A DNA stretch of 64,000 bases from Saccharibacillus qingshengii. Its GTDB lineage: Bacteria > Bacillota > Bacilli > Paenibacillales > Paenibacillaceae. Below the pieces are notes generated by a model that made no database searches, was not told the DNA's origin, and was given only the letters and a program-made list of their open reading frames with translations. Where the stretch lies: contig NZ_JAAZWC010000017.1 in the NCBI RefSeq assembly GCF_013185195.1, positions 1 to 64,000 of the forward strand. The letters run 5' to 3'. Numbering within the stretch: position 1 is the first letter of the stretch; every line of letters begins with the position of its first letter. Both the position numbers and the translations under genes were made by a program. Of this stretch, positions 35,892-45,353 are shown one piece after another.

Positions 35892-37859
35892 TCATCCGAA
35901 CTGCCAGCCGAGCAGATTCCAATAGTGGAAAAAGAAAGTCAGCCCGACAGCCGAAAGCGTCACTAACGTGTAATGGACCCGCTCCCAAGCCTTCCAGTAT
36001 TTATTGCGCCAGACCGCTGCGGTTGAGATCAACAGTGCCAGGGTCAAGCCCGCCGTAATCAGAGGCATAATCAGACTGAGAGACAGCAGAGGAGGGATTC
36101 CGCTGAATTTCTGCATCGTATCCATCGACATCACGACCCCGAACATAGTGATCACAGACAAGAGCGCCCAACTTGCAGTTCCCGCCGATAATCGGACAGC
36201 CCGCTTTTCCGCAGGCGTCATTGCTTTGAACCTTTTTCGGAAAAGGAGAGGACCGGGCAGTGCCGTGAGGAAAAAGAAAGCCGAACTCCCGATCACCAGA
36301 AGCCAGAATCCGCTCCGATCGAGCAGCGGCATACGCTCCAGCGGCATGTCCGGAGCAATGTCCAGCATCATATGCGTTACCCTGCCGGACTTGTCCGTGC
36401 GGAAGCCGATCTGATCGGCCCCTCCTTCAAGTTGGAACAGGTCGGGAGCGATCTCCCGGTACCGCTGCTGTTCGCTCCCGCTTCCCAAAGATAACGTATT
36501 GCCAGCCGCAGCGATATTCAACTGGGCAAAAAAGTTGAAAAACTTGTCGATGTCACTGATATTGCGGCGCGTAAAGCGATAGGAACCGGCATATTTCTGC
36601 ACGGATTCCGCGGATGCGTAGGCTTCGGACGGCGCCGCTTCGGGGGCGGGATAATACCGGTCGAACAATTCCTGCACCAGCTCGGCCGCGGCTTCACTGC
36701 CCGGACCCCCGTTATAGGATAAGAAAATGCCTAACTGCTTGGTAGGTGCAAGATAGAATTCGGTATTAAACATAGGGTCGGAGCCGCCATGCGTGATTAA
36801 GGTCAGCCCGTTTATCCGCTTTTCCGCGAATCCTAGGGTAACGCCCGGCAGACGCTTGTCGAATTGGAACGCCGTGGTATGCATCAAGGCCGCGGTCTCC
36901 GGCTTCAGAATCTGCCGATCGCCATAGGTTCCGCTTTGCAGATGCGCGATCATGAAGTGGGCCATGTCGATCGCAGACACGGTGCCCGAGCCGGCAGGTC
37001 GAAATCCGCCTTCGAAGGTAGGGATGCCCGGAACCCAACTGTCATTCTCGCTCTGATAGCCGACGACTCCATAAGGGGCGAACGACTCCGGCAGCGGCTC
37101 CGCAACCGTCGAATACTGCATATCCAGCGGATCGAACAGATATTTTTGAATATAATCGTCATAAGACATCCCGCTGACTTCTTCCACGATCAGCCCGGCA
37201 AGCGCGGCTCCATAGTTCGAATAGGCACTCATCTCGCCGGGCGGCCGAATCCGCGCAAGTCTGTGGCTGCTTAATGTGTCCGAGATAGAGCCGGGCAGGG
37301 CAGCGGGGTCTGTCGTGATCTGATAACCGACGCCGCCTTCTTCAAACCCCGCCGTATGGGTCATCAAATGACGCATGGTAATCGGTTCGGGATAAGTGTC
37401 CGGAATCTGCATGGATGTCAGATAGGTATTGATATCCGCGTCGAGATCGATCTTCCCTTGTTCCACGAGCTGCATGACGGCGGTCCAGGTGAATAATTTG
37501 GTCGTTGAAGCGATTCGGAACATGCTCGTCGCCGCGTCGACCGGGAGCGCCTGCTCCAGATTGGAACTGCCGTACCCTTTGCCCAAAATGATCCTGCCGT
37601 CCTTGACGATAGAGATCACCGCTCCCGGAATATGCAGCCGGTTCATCTCTTCTTCCATGATCCCATCTACAAACGCTTCCAGCCCCGCCGCATCCTCCAG
37701 ATGGGCAGGCGCTTCGACGTTGGATTTCGGCGGCGCGGTCGGCTTCGTCTCCGCCTGCGCCGTTCTCCCCTGCAGGAGCAGCCCCGCTCCCGTCCCCAGT
37801 CCCAGCACCGCCAATAACGCCAAACCGACGATCCGGTTTTTGCTCAGGAATCTTACCAT
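35892..37859 (-). CDS. Serine hydrolase (beta-lactamase-like) with C-terminal membrane domain
   Basis: A 655-residue protein. An N-terminal membrane helix (about 8-30, signal-anchor-like) precedes a serine beta-lactamase/PBP4-type domain (50-400) with SxxK (Ser118, Lys121), YSN (213-215) and HGG (about 325). A middle domain follows and four C-terminal helices (about 505-650). Such enzymes are D,D-peptidases or esterases acting outside the membrane. First gene of a three-gene operon with the response regulator (22-nt gap) and kinase. The start ATG 37859 was chosen because GGAGGG precedes it; the longer TTG 37889 start has no ribosome site. Confidence 0.8.
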   Translation of the reverse strand: MVRFLSKNRIVGLALLAVLGLGTGAGLLLQGRTAQAETKPTAPPKSNVEAPAHLEDAAGLEAFVDGIMEEEMNRLHIPGAVISIVKDGRIILGKGYGSSNLEQALPVDAATSMFRIASTTKLFTWTAVMQLVEQGKIDLDADINTYLTSMQIPDTYPEPITMRHLMTHTAGFEEGGVGYQITTDPAALPGSISDTLSSHRLARIRPPGEMSAYSNYGAALAGLIVEEVSGMSYDDYIQKYLFDPLDMQYSTVAEPLPESFAPYGVVGYQSENDSWVPGIPTFEGGFRPAGSGTVSAIDMAHFMIAHLQSGTYGDRQILKPETAALMHTTAFQFDKRLPGVTLGFAEKRINGLTLITHGGSDPMFNTEFYLAPTKQLGIFLSYNGGPGSEAAAELVQELFDRYYPAPEAAPSEAYASAESVQKYAGSYRFTRRNISDIDKFFNFFAQLNIAAAGNTLSLGSGSEQQRYREIAPDLFQLEGGADQIGFRTDKSGRVTHMMLDIAPDMPLERMPLLDRSGFWLLVIGSSAFFFLTALPGPLLFRKRFKAMTPAEKRAVRLSAGTASWALLSVITMFGVVMSMDTMQKFSGIPPLLSLSLIMPLITAGLTLALLISTAAVWRNKYWKAWERVHYTLVTLSAVGLTFFFHYWNLLGWQFG

Positions 37860-38128
37860 ATTTGCCCTCCGCCTCCTCTTCATCATCAAGGTGGATTCGA
37901 TCTCCCTGACAGTTACAGAGATTAGCAGAGGAATGTGAATAGAAGGTTAACAGCGGCTGGACAGGTCAATTTAAAATTTTATCATCCAAATTTCTCACAC
38001 TCCCCGCACAAGTGGTACAATGCAACATGGAACCGGCCGCCTTCTGATCCGTAAGAGCAGGGTGAGCAAGTCGTGTCCGTTTTTGTTGAGAATAAGTCTA
38101 TATTTTGAACGAAAGGTTTTGATTTGAA

Positions 38129-38533
38129 GTGGGAGTCAAGGTCATCACAAAAGAACAAGCGTGGGAGCTGCGTCATACGGTCATGTGGCCGGAAGAGGAG
38201 TTCGATTATATCAAACTGCCGGATGACGACGAGGGCATCCATTACGGATTGTTCGAAGGACGGGAACTGATCTCCGCAGTCTCGCTGTTCATTCAGGGGA
38301 AAGACGCGCAGTTCCGCAAGTTCGCTACGCTGAACGACCGTCAGAATCAAGGATACGGCAGCCGGCTGCTGGCTTCGGTGCTTAACGAGGCCAAACGCAA
38401 AGGCGCCAAGCATATTTGCTGCAATGCCCGAACGAACAAAATTCCGTTTTACGAAAAATTCGGACTCGTCCGGACGAATGTCGTATACCGCAAAGGCGGA
38501 CAAGAGTACGTCGTAATGGAGAGATTTTGCTAA
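38129..38533 (+). CDS. GNAT acetyltransferase
   Basis: A 134-residue GNAT (YitH/ElaA-like length) with the acetyl-CoA loop QNQGYGSRLLASVL. The core fold is complete. Start is GTG with AAAGG 13 nt upstream, a weak site; no better start lies nearby. Substrate unknown. Confidence 0.75.
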   Translation: MGVKVITKEQAWELRHTVMWPEEEFDYIKLPDDDEGIHYGLFEGRELISAVSLFIQGKDAQFRKFATLNDRQNQGYGSRLLASVLNEAKRKGAKHICCNARTNKIPFYEKFGLVRTNVVYRKGGQEYVVMERFC

Positions 38534-38651
38534 AAAAAGGAGAGCAGGACGTTCTGCCGGACAAGCCGGATCGTCCCTTTTTGATTTGCCCAAATGGGAA
38601 GCGCTGGTATAAACTATAAGTTAGTGATTTTTCTCAGAGAGGGGACAGGGT

Positions 38652-39527
38652 ATGGGGCAGGAAAAAATATCGAAAAAGAACAAACTGCTTAAAATCTTTT
38701 CGAGAGTGCTGCTGATCGTGATCGGCGGGGTCATGACGGCCTACGGTCTGGAAGCCGTACTGATTCCGAACCAGGTCTCCGACGGAGGGGTAACGGGCCT
38801 CAGCATCGTGGGGTCCCAAGTATTCGGCATTCCGCTGGGGCTGCTCATTGCCATACTCAATCTCCCGTTCGTCTGGCTGGGCTACAAACAGATCGGCAAA
38901 AGCTTCGCGCTGTATTCGATCGTCGGCATCGCGGCGCTCGCAATCAGCGCAAGCTTGATGCACCGTGTTCCGACGATCATCGACGGCGATACGCTGCTGG
39001 TCACCGTGGTCGGCGGGATCATTATCGGTACGGGCATGGGCCTTGCGCTCCGCAACGGCGGGGCACTTGACGGGATCGATATGCTGGCCGTGCTGCTGTC
39101 GCGCAAACTGCCTTTTGGTACCAGCGACTTGATCCTGTTCTTGAACACCTTCGTGTTCGTCGTCGTCTCGTTTGTGTTCGGTCTGCAGGGGGCTATTCTG
39201 TCGGCGCTCGCTTACTTCATCGCGTCGAAGGTCATTCATATCGTCGAAGAAGGCTTGAGCGGTTCGAAGACCTTCAAGATTATCACTAACCAACCGGAAG
39301 TGATGGTCGAGACGATCCGCGATCGCCTGGGCCGCGGAGCGACTTACTCGGATGCGTACGGCGGATATTCCAATGAGCAGTTCAAGGAAATCACGTGCGT
39401 CATCAACCGTCTCGAAGAGAGCAAGATCAAAGAAATTATCCATGAAATCGATCCGAACGCTTTTGTCGTCGTGTACGATGTAGCGGAAGTCCGGGGCGGC
39501 AATTTCAAGAAAAAAGATATTCACTAA
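38652..39527 (+). CDS. YitT/DUF2179-family membrane protein
   Basis: A 291-residue protein with five or six helices (residues 15-190) and a C-terminal cytosolic DUF2179 domain (205-285, ITNQPEVMVETIRDRLGRGATYSDAYGGYS...). B. subtilis has many paralogues; function unknown, possibly transport. GAGGGG about 8 nt before the ATG. A strong terminator follows. Confidence 0.9.
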   Translation: MGQEKISKKNKLLKIFSRVLLIVIGGVMTAYGLEAVLIPNQVSDGGVTGLSIVGSQVFGIPLGLLIAILNLPFVWLGYKQIGKSFALYSIVGIAALAISASLMHRVPTIIDGDTLLVTVVGGIIIGTGMGLALRNGGALDGIDMLAVLLSRKLPFGTSDLILFLNTFVFVVVSFVFGLQGAILSALAYFIASKVIHIVEEGLSGSKTFKIITNQPEVMVETIRDRLGRGATYSDAYGGYSNEQFKEITCVINRLEESKIKEIIHEIDPNAFVVVYDVAEVRGGNFKKKDIH

Positions 39528-39588
39528 AGCCGGCCGGGTTCAAGGCCATGCGTCTCTCCGTGCGCTGATCGAGGGGAGGATCGCATAG

Positions 39589-39628
39589 GAAAAGCCCTTC
39601 TCCGAATTCATTCGGGGAAGGGCTTTTC
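39589..39628 (+). terminator. Bidirectional terminator
   Basis: GAAAAGCCCTTC/GAAGGGCTTTTC arms with an inner CCGAA/TTCGG stem. Between convergent genes. Confidence 0.8.
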
Positions 39629-39698
39629 GTCGTTTGGGCGGCTGCGGATCATTGATCACGGCTGCCGAGTGCGCTTCTGTGCGTTCTTCGGGTTCGGT

Positions 39699-40154
39699 CT
39701 AGAACGAATACCCGTCGAACACTTTCAGTCCTTGTTCGTTCAGCACCTTTTCCGTCAACTGCGGCCGGTGCGGGCTATGCGCGAACACTTCCGCCGAGCC
39801 GATCATGATGCTGCCGCCGGCGATCTCCGCCAGCTGTTCGTGGGCTACGCTGTAGACGACCCGGCCAAGCTTGGACCAGACCATGGCGCCCGAGCACATG
39901 ATGCATGGTTCGCAGCTGGTGTACAGCGTATACTCGCTCAGATCGGAAATGCGCTGTTCGGAGCAAAACTGCCGGATCAATCCCAGTTCCGCATGGTAGG
40001 TCGGATCGGAGAAGGTATGGATCTTGTTCTCCCCGGTCATGACGACGGTTCCGCCCCGAACCAGAAGGGCGCCGAACGGTTCGTTTCCCTGCGTACGGGC
40101 CTGCTGCGCGAGCGCAATCGCCTGTTCCATAAAGAATTCGTCTTGTGTAGGCAT
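39699..40154 (-). CDS. Nucleoside/guanine deaminase-like protein
   Basis: A 151-residue zinc-dependent cytidine deaminase-fold enzyme. Zinc ligands are His54 (HAE) and Cys81, Cys84 (TSCEPCIMCSGAM), with Glu56 as proton shuttle. The sequence fits guanine deaminase/TadA-type enzymes; guanine deaminase or a riboflavin-like function are alternatives. AGGAGG is 10 nt before the start at 40154; the longer frame has no ribosome site. Confidence 0.8.
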   Translation of the reverse strand: MPTQDEFFMEQAIALAQQARTQGNEPFGALLVRGGTVVMTGENKIHTFSDPTYHAELGLIRQFCSEQRISDLSEYTLYTSCEPCIMCSGAMVWSKLGRVVYSVAHEQLAEIAGGSIMIGSAEVFAHSPHRPQLTEKVLNEQGLKVFDGYSF

Positions 40155-40325
40155 GGGCCTCAAACCTCCTCTATTCGCTAACAACCGGGCTGTTTTTCCA
40201 GCGCCTCTGCCGACAGTGTATAGGGAGAAAGACTTTCTTGTAAAGAAACGCTTCTGCACGGTATCTATATGGGTAACTCTAATTAAGAACTCATCCTAAA
40301 ACTTCCCTCTTAAGGAGAACAACTA

Positions 40326-41546
40326 ATGAAACCATGGAAAAACGCGCTGCTTTCTCTGACTGTTACCGCCGGTCTGCTAGCTTCCGCCGTTCCGGCGTTC
40401 GCCGCACAGCCGATTCCCGGCTATGAACAGACCTCCGTCCAAGTGAACGGCAAGACGCTGGATTATGCGTACGGCGAAGCTTTGGTGCAAAAAGGCACCA
40501 CGATGGTTCCGGTACGCCTGACGACCCAGGCGCTCGGAGTCAAATTGAAAGACAACAAGAACGGTACGGTACGGATTGTCGTAAACGGCAAGACGGTTAC
40601 CGTAAAAGACAAAGGGACACTGATCGGCGGCGTGCCGTTCGTCTCGCTTCGTTCCCTGGCCGAAGCGGCCGGCTACGATATTCGCTGGGATCGCAAGACA
40701 AACACGGTCCTGCTCGTCTCGCAGGCTACGGGCGAAGCGGCGCGCGGGTTCTTGTGGGAAGTCAAGAAGGACAAGACGACGGTCTATCTGGTTGGTTCGA
40801 TGCATATTGCGGACAAAAGTTTCTACCCTCTGCGCAGCGAATTCGAGAAAGCTTTTGCCGAAGCCGATTATCTGGGCGTCGAGATCGACGTGAGCAAGGC
40901 TGCAGGCGAAGAACAGCAGAAGATGGTCCTCGATCTGGGCACCTACCAGGACGGAAGCACATTGAAAGACCATATCTCCGCGGACACGTACAAACAGCTC
41001 GGCAAGCTGCTCAAGGATAACGGACTGCAGCCGAATGCTTTTGACAAATTCAAGCCTTGGGTTGTCGAGACAACGGTCAGCAGCCTGAAATCGAGCGAAG
41101 CAGGCTACGACGCGGCAGCCGGAATCGATCTGTATTTCATCCAGCAGGCGGTAGAGCGCAAGATGCCGGTATTGGAACTGGAATCGTACAAATCCCAGCT
41201 GAGCATGTTCAACGGATTATCCGACAAGCTGCAGGAGAAAAACCTGAAGACGGCGATCGAGAACTTCGATGCGATTGCGGACAGCACCGACGAAATGGCC
41301 ACCATGTGGAAAAGCGGAGACGAAAAGCAGCTGCTGGCCATGACGACCGGCATTGCCGAAGATCCGGAATATTATAAGGCACTGCTGACCGACCGCAATA
41401 TCGGAATGGCCGATAAGATCGACGGTTACCTGAATAGCGGCAAAGCGGAAGAATACTTCATCGTGGTCGGAGCCGCGCACTTCCTGGGCCCAGACGGAGT
41501 CATCAAGCTGCTCGAAGACAAAGGATATACGGTCACCCGCAAATAA
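40326..41546 (+). CDS. Secreted TraB/GumN protein with copper-amine-oxidase N domain
   Basis: A 406-residue exported protein. Signal peptide (1-27, ending AFAA), a copper-amine-oxidase-like N1 domain (about 30-130, MVPVRLTTQALGVKL, VPFVSLRSLAEAAGYDIRWD), and a TraB/GumN domain (about 140-405) with VGSMHIAD and GAAHFLGPDGV motifs. TraB-family proteins are putative proteases/erythromycin-esterase-like hydrolases; the N domain is a common Paenibacillus surface module. AAGGAGA is 8 nt before the ATG. Function unknown. Confidence 0.82.
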   Translation: MKPWKNALLSLTVTAGLLASAVPAFAAQPIPGYEQTSVQVNGKTLDYAYGEALVQKGTTMVPVRLTTQALGVKLKDNKNGTVRIVVNGKTVTVKDKGTLIGGVPFVSLRSLAEAAGYDIRWDRKTNTVLLVSQATGEAARGFLWEVKKDKTTVYLVGSMHIADKSFYPLRSEFEKAFAEADYLGVEIDVSKAAGEEQQKMVLDLGTYQDGSTLKDHISADTYKQLGKLLKDNGLQPNAFDKFKPWVVETTVSSLKSSEAGYDAAAGIDLYFIQQAVERKMPVLELESYKSQLSMFNGLSDKLQEKNLKTAIENFDAIADSTDEMATMWKSGDEKQLLAMTTGIAEDPEYYKALLTDRNIGMADKIDGYLNSGKAEEYFIVVGAAHFLGPDGVIKLLEDKGYTVTRK

Positions 41547-41614
41547 CAAACCGGAACGAATTTCTCCCGCAGCCGACAAGCTGTTCACGCGAATAGGACA
41601 TTTCCGGCAGTTTG

Positions 41615-41645
41615 AGCCCGTTCCCTTCTGAGGGAGCGGGCTTTT
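41615..41645 (+). terminator. Terminator after the TraB gene
   Basis: AGCCCG-TTCCCT/AGGGAG-CGGGCT stem (one G-T) with loop TCTG and TTTT. Confidence 0.75.
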
Positions 41646-41722
41646 GGCATCCCGCGGGGATTTGGTAAAATAACAGAAAACCCCGGCGTTCCCGAACGGA
41701 TTTCCGGCAAAGGAGACGATTC

Positions 41723-42388
41723 ATGAGTCCTGAAAAAAGACCGCAGCCCCAGCCGAGCCGGAACTCTGCTTCCCGGTCCCGCCCGGCAAACCGCGGCCCG
41801 AAGCACAGACTGGGGCGAAACTTGATGGCCCTTGCCCTGCTGCTGGGTCTGCTGGGAATCGGCTGGAAGGCGCTTGCCTACTTCGGCTTCGTTCCGGAAG
41901 GAGGCGACGGCGGCCGTATTATTGCCCTGCATCCCGAGGTTCGGCAGAAGTCCGACCAACTGGTCGCCCAAGCCGCGAAGAAAGGGATCGAAGTCGTGAT
42001 TACTTCCGATTTTCGCGGTGTCGAAGAGCAGGACGAGCTGTACCGGCAGGGTCGGGAAAAGCCCGGAAATATCGTGACGAATGCCCGCGGCGGACAGTCT
42101 TATCACAATTTCGGCTTGGCGATCGACTTCGCGCTGCGGGATGAGTCGGATCGAATTGTCTGGGATATGGAACTCGACCGCAGCGGAAACGGCCGTTCCG
42201 ATTGGAGGGAAGTGGTCGAACTGGCCAAGGACCTCGGCTTCGAATGGGGCGGCGATTGGAGCAATTTCCCCGATTATCCGCATCTCCAGATTACCTTCGG
42301 CTATACGCTGCGGCAGCTTCAGAACGGCAAGTATCCGGCAGGGTCCGCCGTTGAACGGAAGCAGCCGGAACCCAATTCTTCGGATTGA
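41723..42388 (+). CDS. CwlK-like L-Ala-D-Glu peptidoglycan peptidase
   Basis: A 221-residue M15C peptidase. One N-terminal membrane helix (about 34-53) would place the catalytic domain outside. Zinc ligands His128 (SYHNFGLAIDFAL), Asp135 and His187 (PDYPHLQI) match CwlK, which cleaves L-Ala-D-Glu bonds in wall peptides. AAAGGAGA is 7 nt before the ATG. The C-terminal 20 residues are a flexible tail. Confidence 0.88.
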   Translation: MSPEKRPQPQPSRNSASRSRPANRGPKHRLGRNLMALALLLGLLGIGWKALAYFGFVPEGGDGGRIIALHPEVRQKSDQLVAQAAKKGIEVVITSDFRGVEEQDELYRQGREKPGNIVTNARGGQSYHNFGLAIDFALRDESDRIVWDMELDRSGNGRSDWREVVELAKDLGFEWGGDWSNFPDYPHLQITFGYTLRQLQNGKYPAGSAVERKQPEPNSSD

Positions 42389-42436
42389 ACAGCCGTTTCT
42401 CGTAAGATTCGGTGTGCGGGACGGCCGGGCTCCCTT

Positions 42437-43825
42437 TTACAGATTGTCGCGCAGGATTCGAAGTCCCCGGTCCAGTTCTTCAAGCGATCCGGTAGAAGAC
42501 AGCGCGATTCGCAAATAGTTGTCGGAAGATCCCGCTCCGGCGAGGAATCGGTCCGAATGAAACACGCGGATGCCGGATACCAGCAGGTCGCTTTCAAGCC
42601 GCGAAGCGTGCATGGGGCGGGGCAGGCGCAGCCAGCGAAAAAAGCTGAGCGGATGGCCCGGATCGTCCGGCTGCGGGAAATATCGGGCAAACAAATCGTT
42701 GGCTTCCTGCGCCAGCGATTTTTTGTATGCGACGATATCGTGAGCGCGTCCGGAACCGATCAGTTCGGTGACGATCTCGGCATCCAGCGACGAGGTCTTG
42801 ACGTTCACATGATAGATGGCGCGGAGAATCCGTTCCCGGAGCGTTTCGCCGAATACGAGATAGGCGACGCGCAGTCCCGAACAGACGGACTTGCTGGTGC
42901 TGCAAATATAGACGGTCTGCTCCGGCAGCAGGCTGTACATCGGAATCCCGTCTTCTTCCGTACTGCCCAGCATCAGCGCGGCATGGATATCGTCTTCGAT
43001 CACGATCAGGCCGTGCTTGTCGATCACCGAGGCGAGAGCTTGTCTGCGGCTGTTGGGAACGAAGATGGCGGTGGGGTTGCAGCAGGACGGCATCAGGAAA
43101 ATGCCCTGAATCTCAAACGCCCGGCAGCAGGCTTCAAGTTCCTCCGGCAGCATTCCCCGGCGGTCGCCGGCTACCGGAACCAGCTTGATCCGAAGAGATT
43201 TCGCCAGTTCGATAAAATTGGAATACGTATATTCGTCCACCGCAATCCGGCTGCCCGGTTCAAACAGGGCAAGCAGCGTAATGGTCAGCGCGTTCTGCGC
43301 ACCGGACACGATTGCCACCTGTTCGGGAGTGGCTTCGATGCCGAGCGGCTGGACCCAGCGAAGCGCGGTTTCTTTTTGATGGGGCAGTCCGGCCGGATCG
43401 TCATAGTTGAACAGGCGTTCCAGCCCGCTCCGACCGGCAATCTTTCGGGCCGCTTCGGCCACCATGAAGTTGCTCTGCTCGAACGAAGCGACCAGGCCGA
43501 AGTCGATACACTCCACAGGCACCCGGTCCCGGGAAATGGTGACGGAACGCACGGCGTTGGTCGAGACGAATGTTCCGCTTCCCGTGACGGCATGCAGCAG
43601 CCCTTTGAGTTCGCAGGTCTTGTAAGCCCGGGTGACCGTCGTGAAGTTGATATCGAGAAAATCGGCCAATTCCCGCTGCGGCGGAAGCTTGGTTCCCGGC
43701 GGCAGAAAGCCTTCCGTGATGTCGCGCTCCAGCATGCGGGCCAGCGACAGGTAGATGGGACGGGTCAATTCGTGACGGTCGAGCCGCCAGGACATGGGAT
43801 AATCGACGAACGAGTTAATCGGCAT
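42437..43825 (-). CDS. MocR-type GntR/aminotransferase regulator
   Basis: A 462-residue regulator: N-terminal GntR wHTH (about 23-88) and a class I aminotransferase-like domain with PLP Lys312 (STSKSVCSGLRVAY). MocR proteins bind PLP and usually regulate amino-acid or vitamin B6 genes. I chose ATG 43825 (GAGGTG 5 nt upstream); the ATG at 43852 would lie inside the operator palindrome at 43846. Divergent from azlCD, its likely target. Confidence 0.9.
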   Translation of the reverse strand: MPINSFVDYPMSWRLDRHELTRPIYLSLARMLERDITEGFLPPGTKLPPQRELADFLDINFTTVTRAYKTCELKGLLHAVTGSGTFVSTNAVRSVTISRDRVPVECIDFGLVASFEQSNFMVAEAARKIAGRSGLERLFNYDDPAGLPHQKETALRWVQPLGIEATPEQVAIVSGAQNALTITLLALFEPGSRIAVDEYTYSNFIELAKSLRIKLVPVAGDRRGMLPEELEACCRAFEIQGIFLMPSCCNPTAIFVPNSRRQALASVIDKHGLIVIEDDIHAALMLGSTEEDGIPMYSLLPEQTVYICSTSKSVCSGLRVAYLVFGETLRERILRAIYHVNVKTSSLDAEIVTELIGSGRAHDIVAYKKSLAQEANDLFARYFPQPDDPGHPLSFFRWLRLPRPMHASRLESDLLVSGIRVFHSDRFLAGAGSSDNYLRIALSSTGSLEELDRGLRILRDNL

Positions 43826-43845
43826 GGCACACCTCGCAAAATTGT

Positions 43846-43879
43846 AATCCATACAATTCTATCATTGATTGTATGGATT
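43846..43879. promoter_or_regulatory. Palindromic operator between mocR and azlC
   Basis: Perfect 12-bp inverted arms AATCCATACAAT (43846-43857) and ATTGTATGGATT (43868-43879), 10-nt spacer, midway in the 107-bp divergent gap. Expected binding site of the MocR protein. Confidence 0.75.
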
Positions 43880-43932
43880 GTGATGCCTAAAATAAACGCA
43901 TAAGCTTACACGCGAGGAGAGGGCTAGACAAA

Positions 43933-44661
43933 ATGGAAGATTCCGCAAAGATTTCAACCGCGTTCCGCGCCGCTTTTCCCGTGACGGTACCCATTCTGGC
44001 GGGATTCGCTTTTCTGGGTATCGCTTACGGCGTATTCATGAACGTATCGGGATTCGGCGTAGGCTATACGTTTCTGATGAGCCTGCTGATTTTTGCGGGT
44101 TCGATGGAATTCGTGGCCGTCGGCCTGCTGCTGGGACCGTTCAACCCGTTCGGTGCGCTGCTGCTGACGCTGATGGTGAATGCGAGGCATTTATTTTACG
44201 GCTTATCGATGCTGGAAAAGTATAAAGGGACAGGCTGGAAAAAGCCGTATCTGATCTTCGGCATGTGCGACGAGTCGTTCTCGATCAATTATTCGGCCAA
44301 TATTCCGCAGGGCGTCGACCGAAGCTGGTATCTGTTTTTCGTGACGCTGCTCAATCATTTCTACTGGGTAGCCGGCGCTACCGCCGGAGGCCTGCTGGGT
44401 TCGTTCGTCCGCTTCGATCTCAAGGGACTTGAGTTCGTGATGACCGCGCTGTTCGTCGTGATCTTCGTGGAGCAGTGGATGAAGCAGAAAATCCATCACA
44501 GCGCGATCTGGGGGATTGCGATCTCGACGGTGAGTTTGGTTCTGTTCGGCGGAGACCGCTTTATCATTCCGGCGATGATCGCCATCCTGGCCGTGCTGAC
44601 ACTTACGCGCAAGGCTTCGGAACGCAGGGCGGCGGAAGCCGAGGGAGGGGAACGGGCATGA
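43933..44661 (+). CDS. azlC: AzlC-family branched-chain amino acid exporter subunit
   Basis: A 242-residue protein with about six or seven helices and AzlC signatures ([40 protein letters not shown]). With AzlD it forms an exporter for branched-chain or related amino acids and toxic analogues. GAGGAGAGG about 12 nt before ATG. Divergent from a MocR regulator. The stop overlaps the azlD start (ATGA). Confidence 0.93.
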   Translation: MEDSAKISTAFRAAFPVTVPILAGFAFLGIAYGVFMNVSGFGVGYTFLMSLLIFAGSMEFVAVGLLLGPFNPFGALLLTLMVNARHLFYGLSMLEKYKGTGWKKPYLIFGMCDESFSINYSANIPQGVDRSWYLFFVTLLNHFYWVAGATAGGLLGSFVRFDLKGLEFVMTALFVVIFVEQWMKQKIHHSAIWGIAISTVSLVLFGGDRFIIPAMIAILAVLTLTRKASERRAAEAEGGERA

Positions 44662-44984
44662 TCATGACACTGGGCCAACAAATCGCCGTTATTGCGGTCG
44701 TCGTGCTGGGCACGATGGCGACGCGTTTCCTGCCGTTTCTGCTGTTCCCTCCGGGCCGTCCGACGCCGGCTTATATCCAATATCTCGGCCGGGTGCTGCC
44801 CGCCGCCGCGATCAGTCTGTTGGTCGTGTACAGCCTCAAGGATGTCAATATTCTCGCCGGAAGCCGTGGACTTCCCGAGCTGGTCTCGGTCGCGGTCGTC
44901 GTCTGGCTGCATCTGTGGAAAAAGAATATGTTTCTGTCGATTGCGGCAGGTACGATTCTATATATGTTGTTGATTCGCATGTGA
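44658..44984 (+). CDS. azlD: AzlD-family subunit
   Basis: A 108-residue protein with three or four helices ([41 protein letters not shown]), the AzlD partner of AzlC. Translationally coupled by the 4-nt overlap. Its last codons (CGC ATG TGA) lie inside the left arm of a foldback element, so the end of the gene may have been shaped by that element. Confidence 0.92.
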   Translation: MIMTLGQQIAVIAVVVLGTMATRFLPFLLFPPGRPTPAYIQYLGRVLPAAAISLLVVYSLKDVNILAGSRGLPELVSVAVVVWLHLWKKNMFLSIAAGTILYMLLIRM

Positions 44985-45246
44985 AAAAGCGGCCTACTGG
45001 AAGGCCGCTTAAAGTGTTTTGAAAGTCCTATTCGTGGAGGAAGCTCAAAGGCTGCGGGAGAATTTCGTTTCGGTCGCGTGTTGAAATCGGGAAAAATGAT
45101 CAAATTGTAATGGAATTTTCCCGATTTCAAAGGCGAACACTATCGTTCCTACACTGAATTTCTCCCTCCGCCTTTTTGCTTTGCGCGGATTCAGATCTTT
45201 CTTGACACGTTAAGCGGCCTACTGGAAGGCCGCTTTTTCACATGCG
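44976..45246. repeat. 271-bp foldback (inverted-repeat) element
   Basis: The outer arms are an exact inverted pair: 19 nt CGCATGTGAAAAAGCGGCC (44976-44994) against 45228-45246, then after an 8-nt loop GGCCGCTTAA (45003-45012) against TTAAGCGGCC (45210-45219). The centre is a 15-bp perfect stem TTGAAATCGGGAAAA/TTTTCCCGATTTCAA (45081-45130). Intermediate sequence is diverged but partly alignable as inverted (GAAAG, AAAGGC-GGGAGAA). Each arm contains the same 24-bp hairpin AAGCGGCC-TACTGGAA-GGCCGCTT. No transposase is encoded. Confidence 0.7.
45212..45240 (+). terminator. Terminator in the foldback element
   Basis: AAGCGGCC/GGCCGCTT with TTTTT; identical hairpin, oppositely oriented T tract, at 44987-45010. 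Likely terminates azlCD. Confidence 0.55.
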
Positions 45247-45353
45247 TTATTCGGAGTGGGGAGGGGAGGGGCCTATAGTCACCTGCTCGAAGGAACAGTC
45301 AGGCTCCGCAGAGAATCCGGTCGCTTAAGAACGGGAATCCGGGCAGCTTGCAG

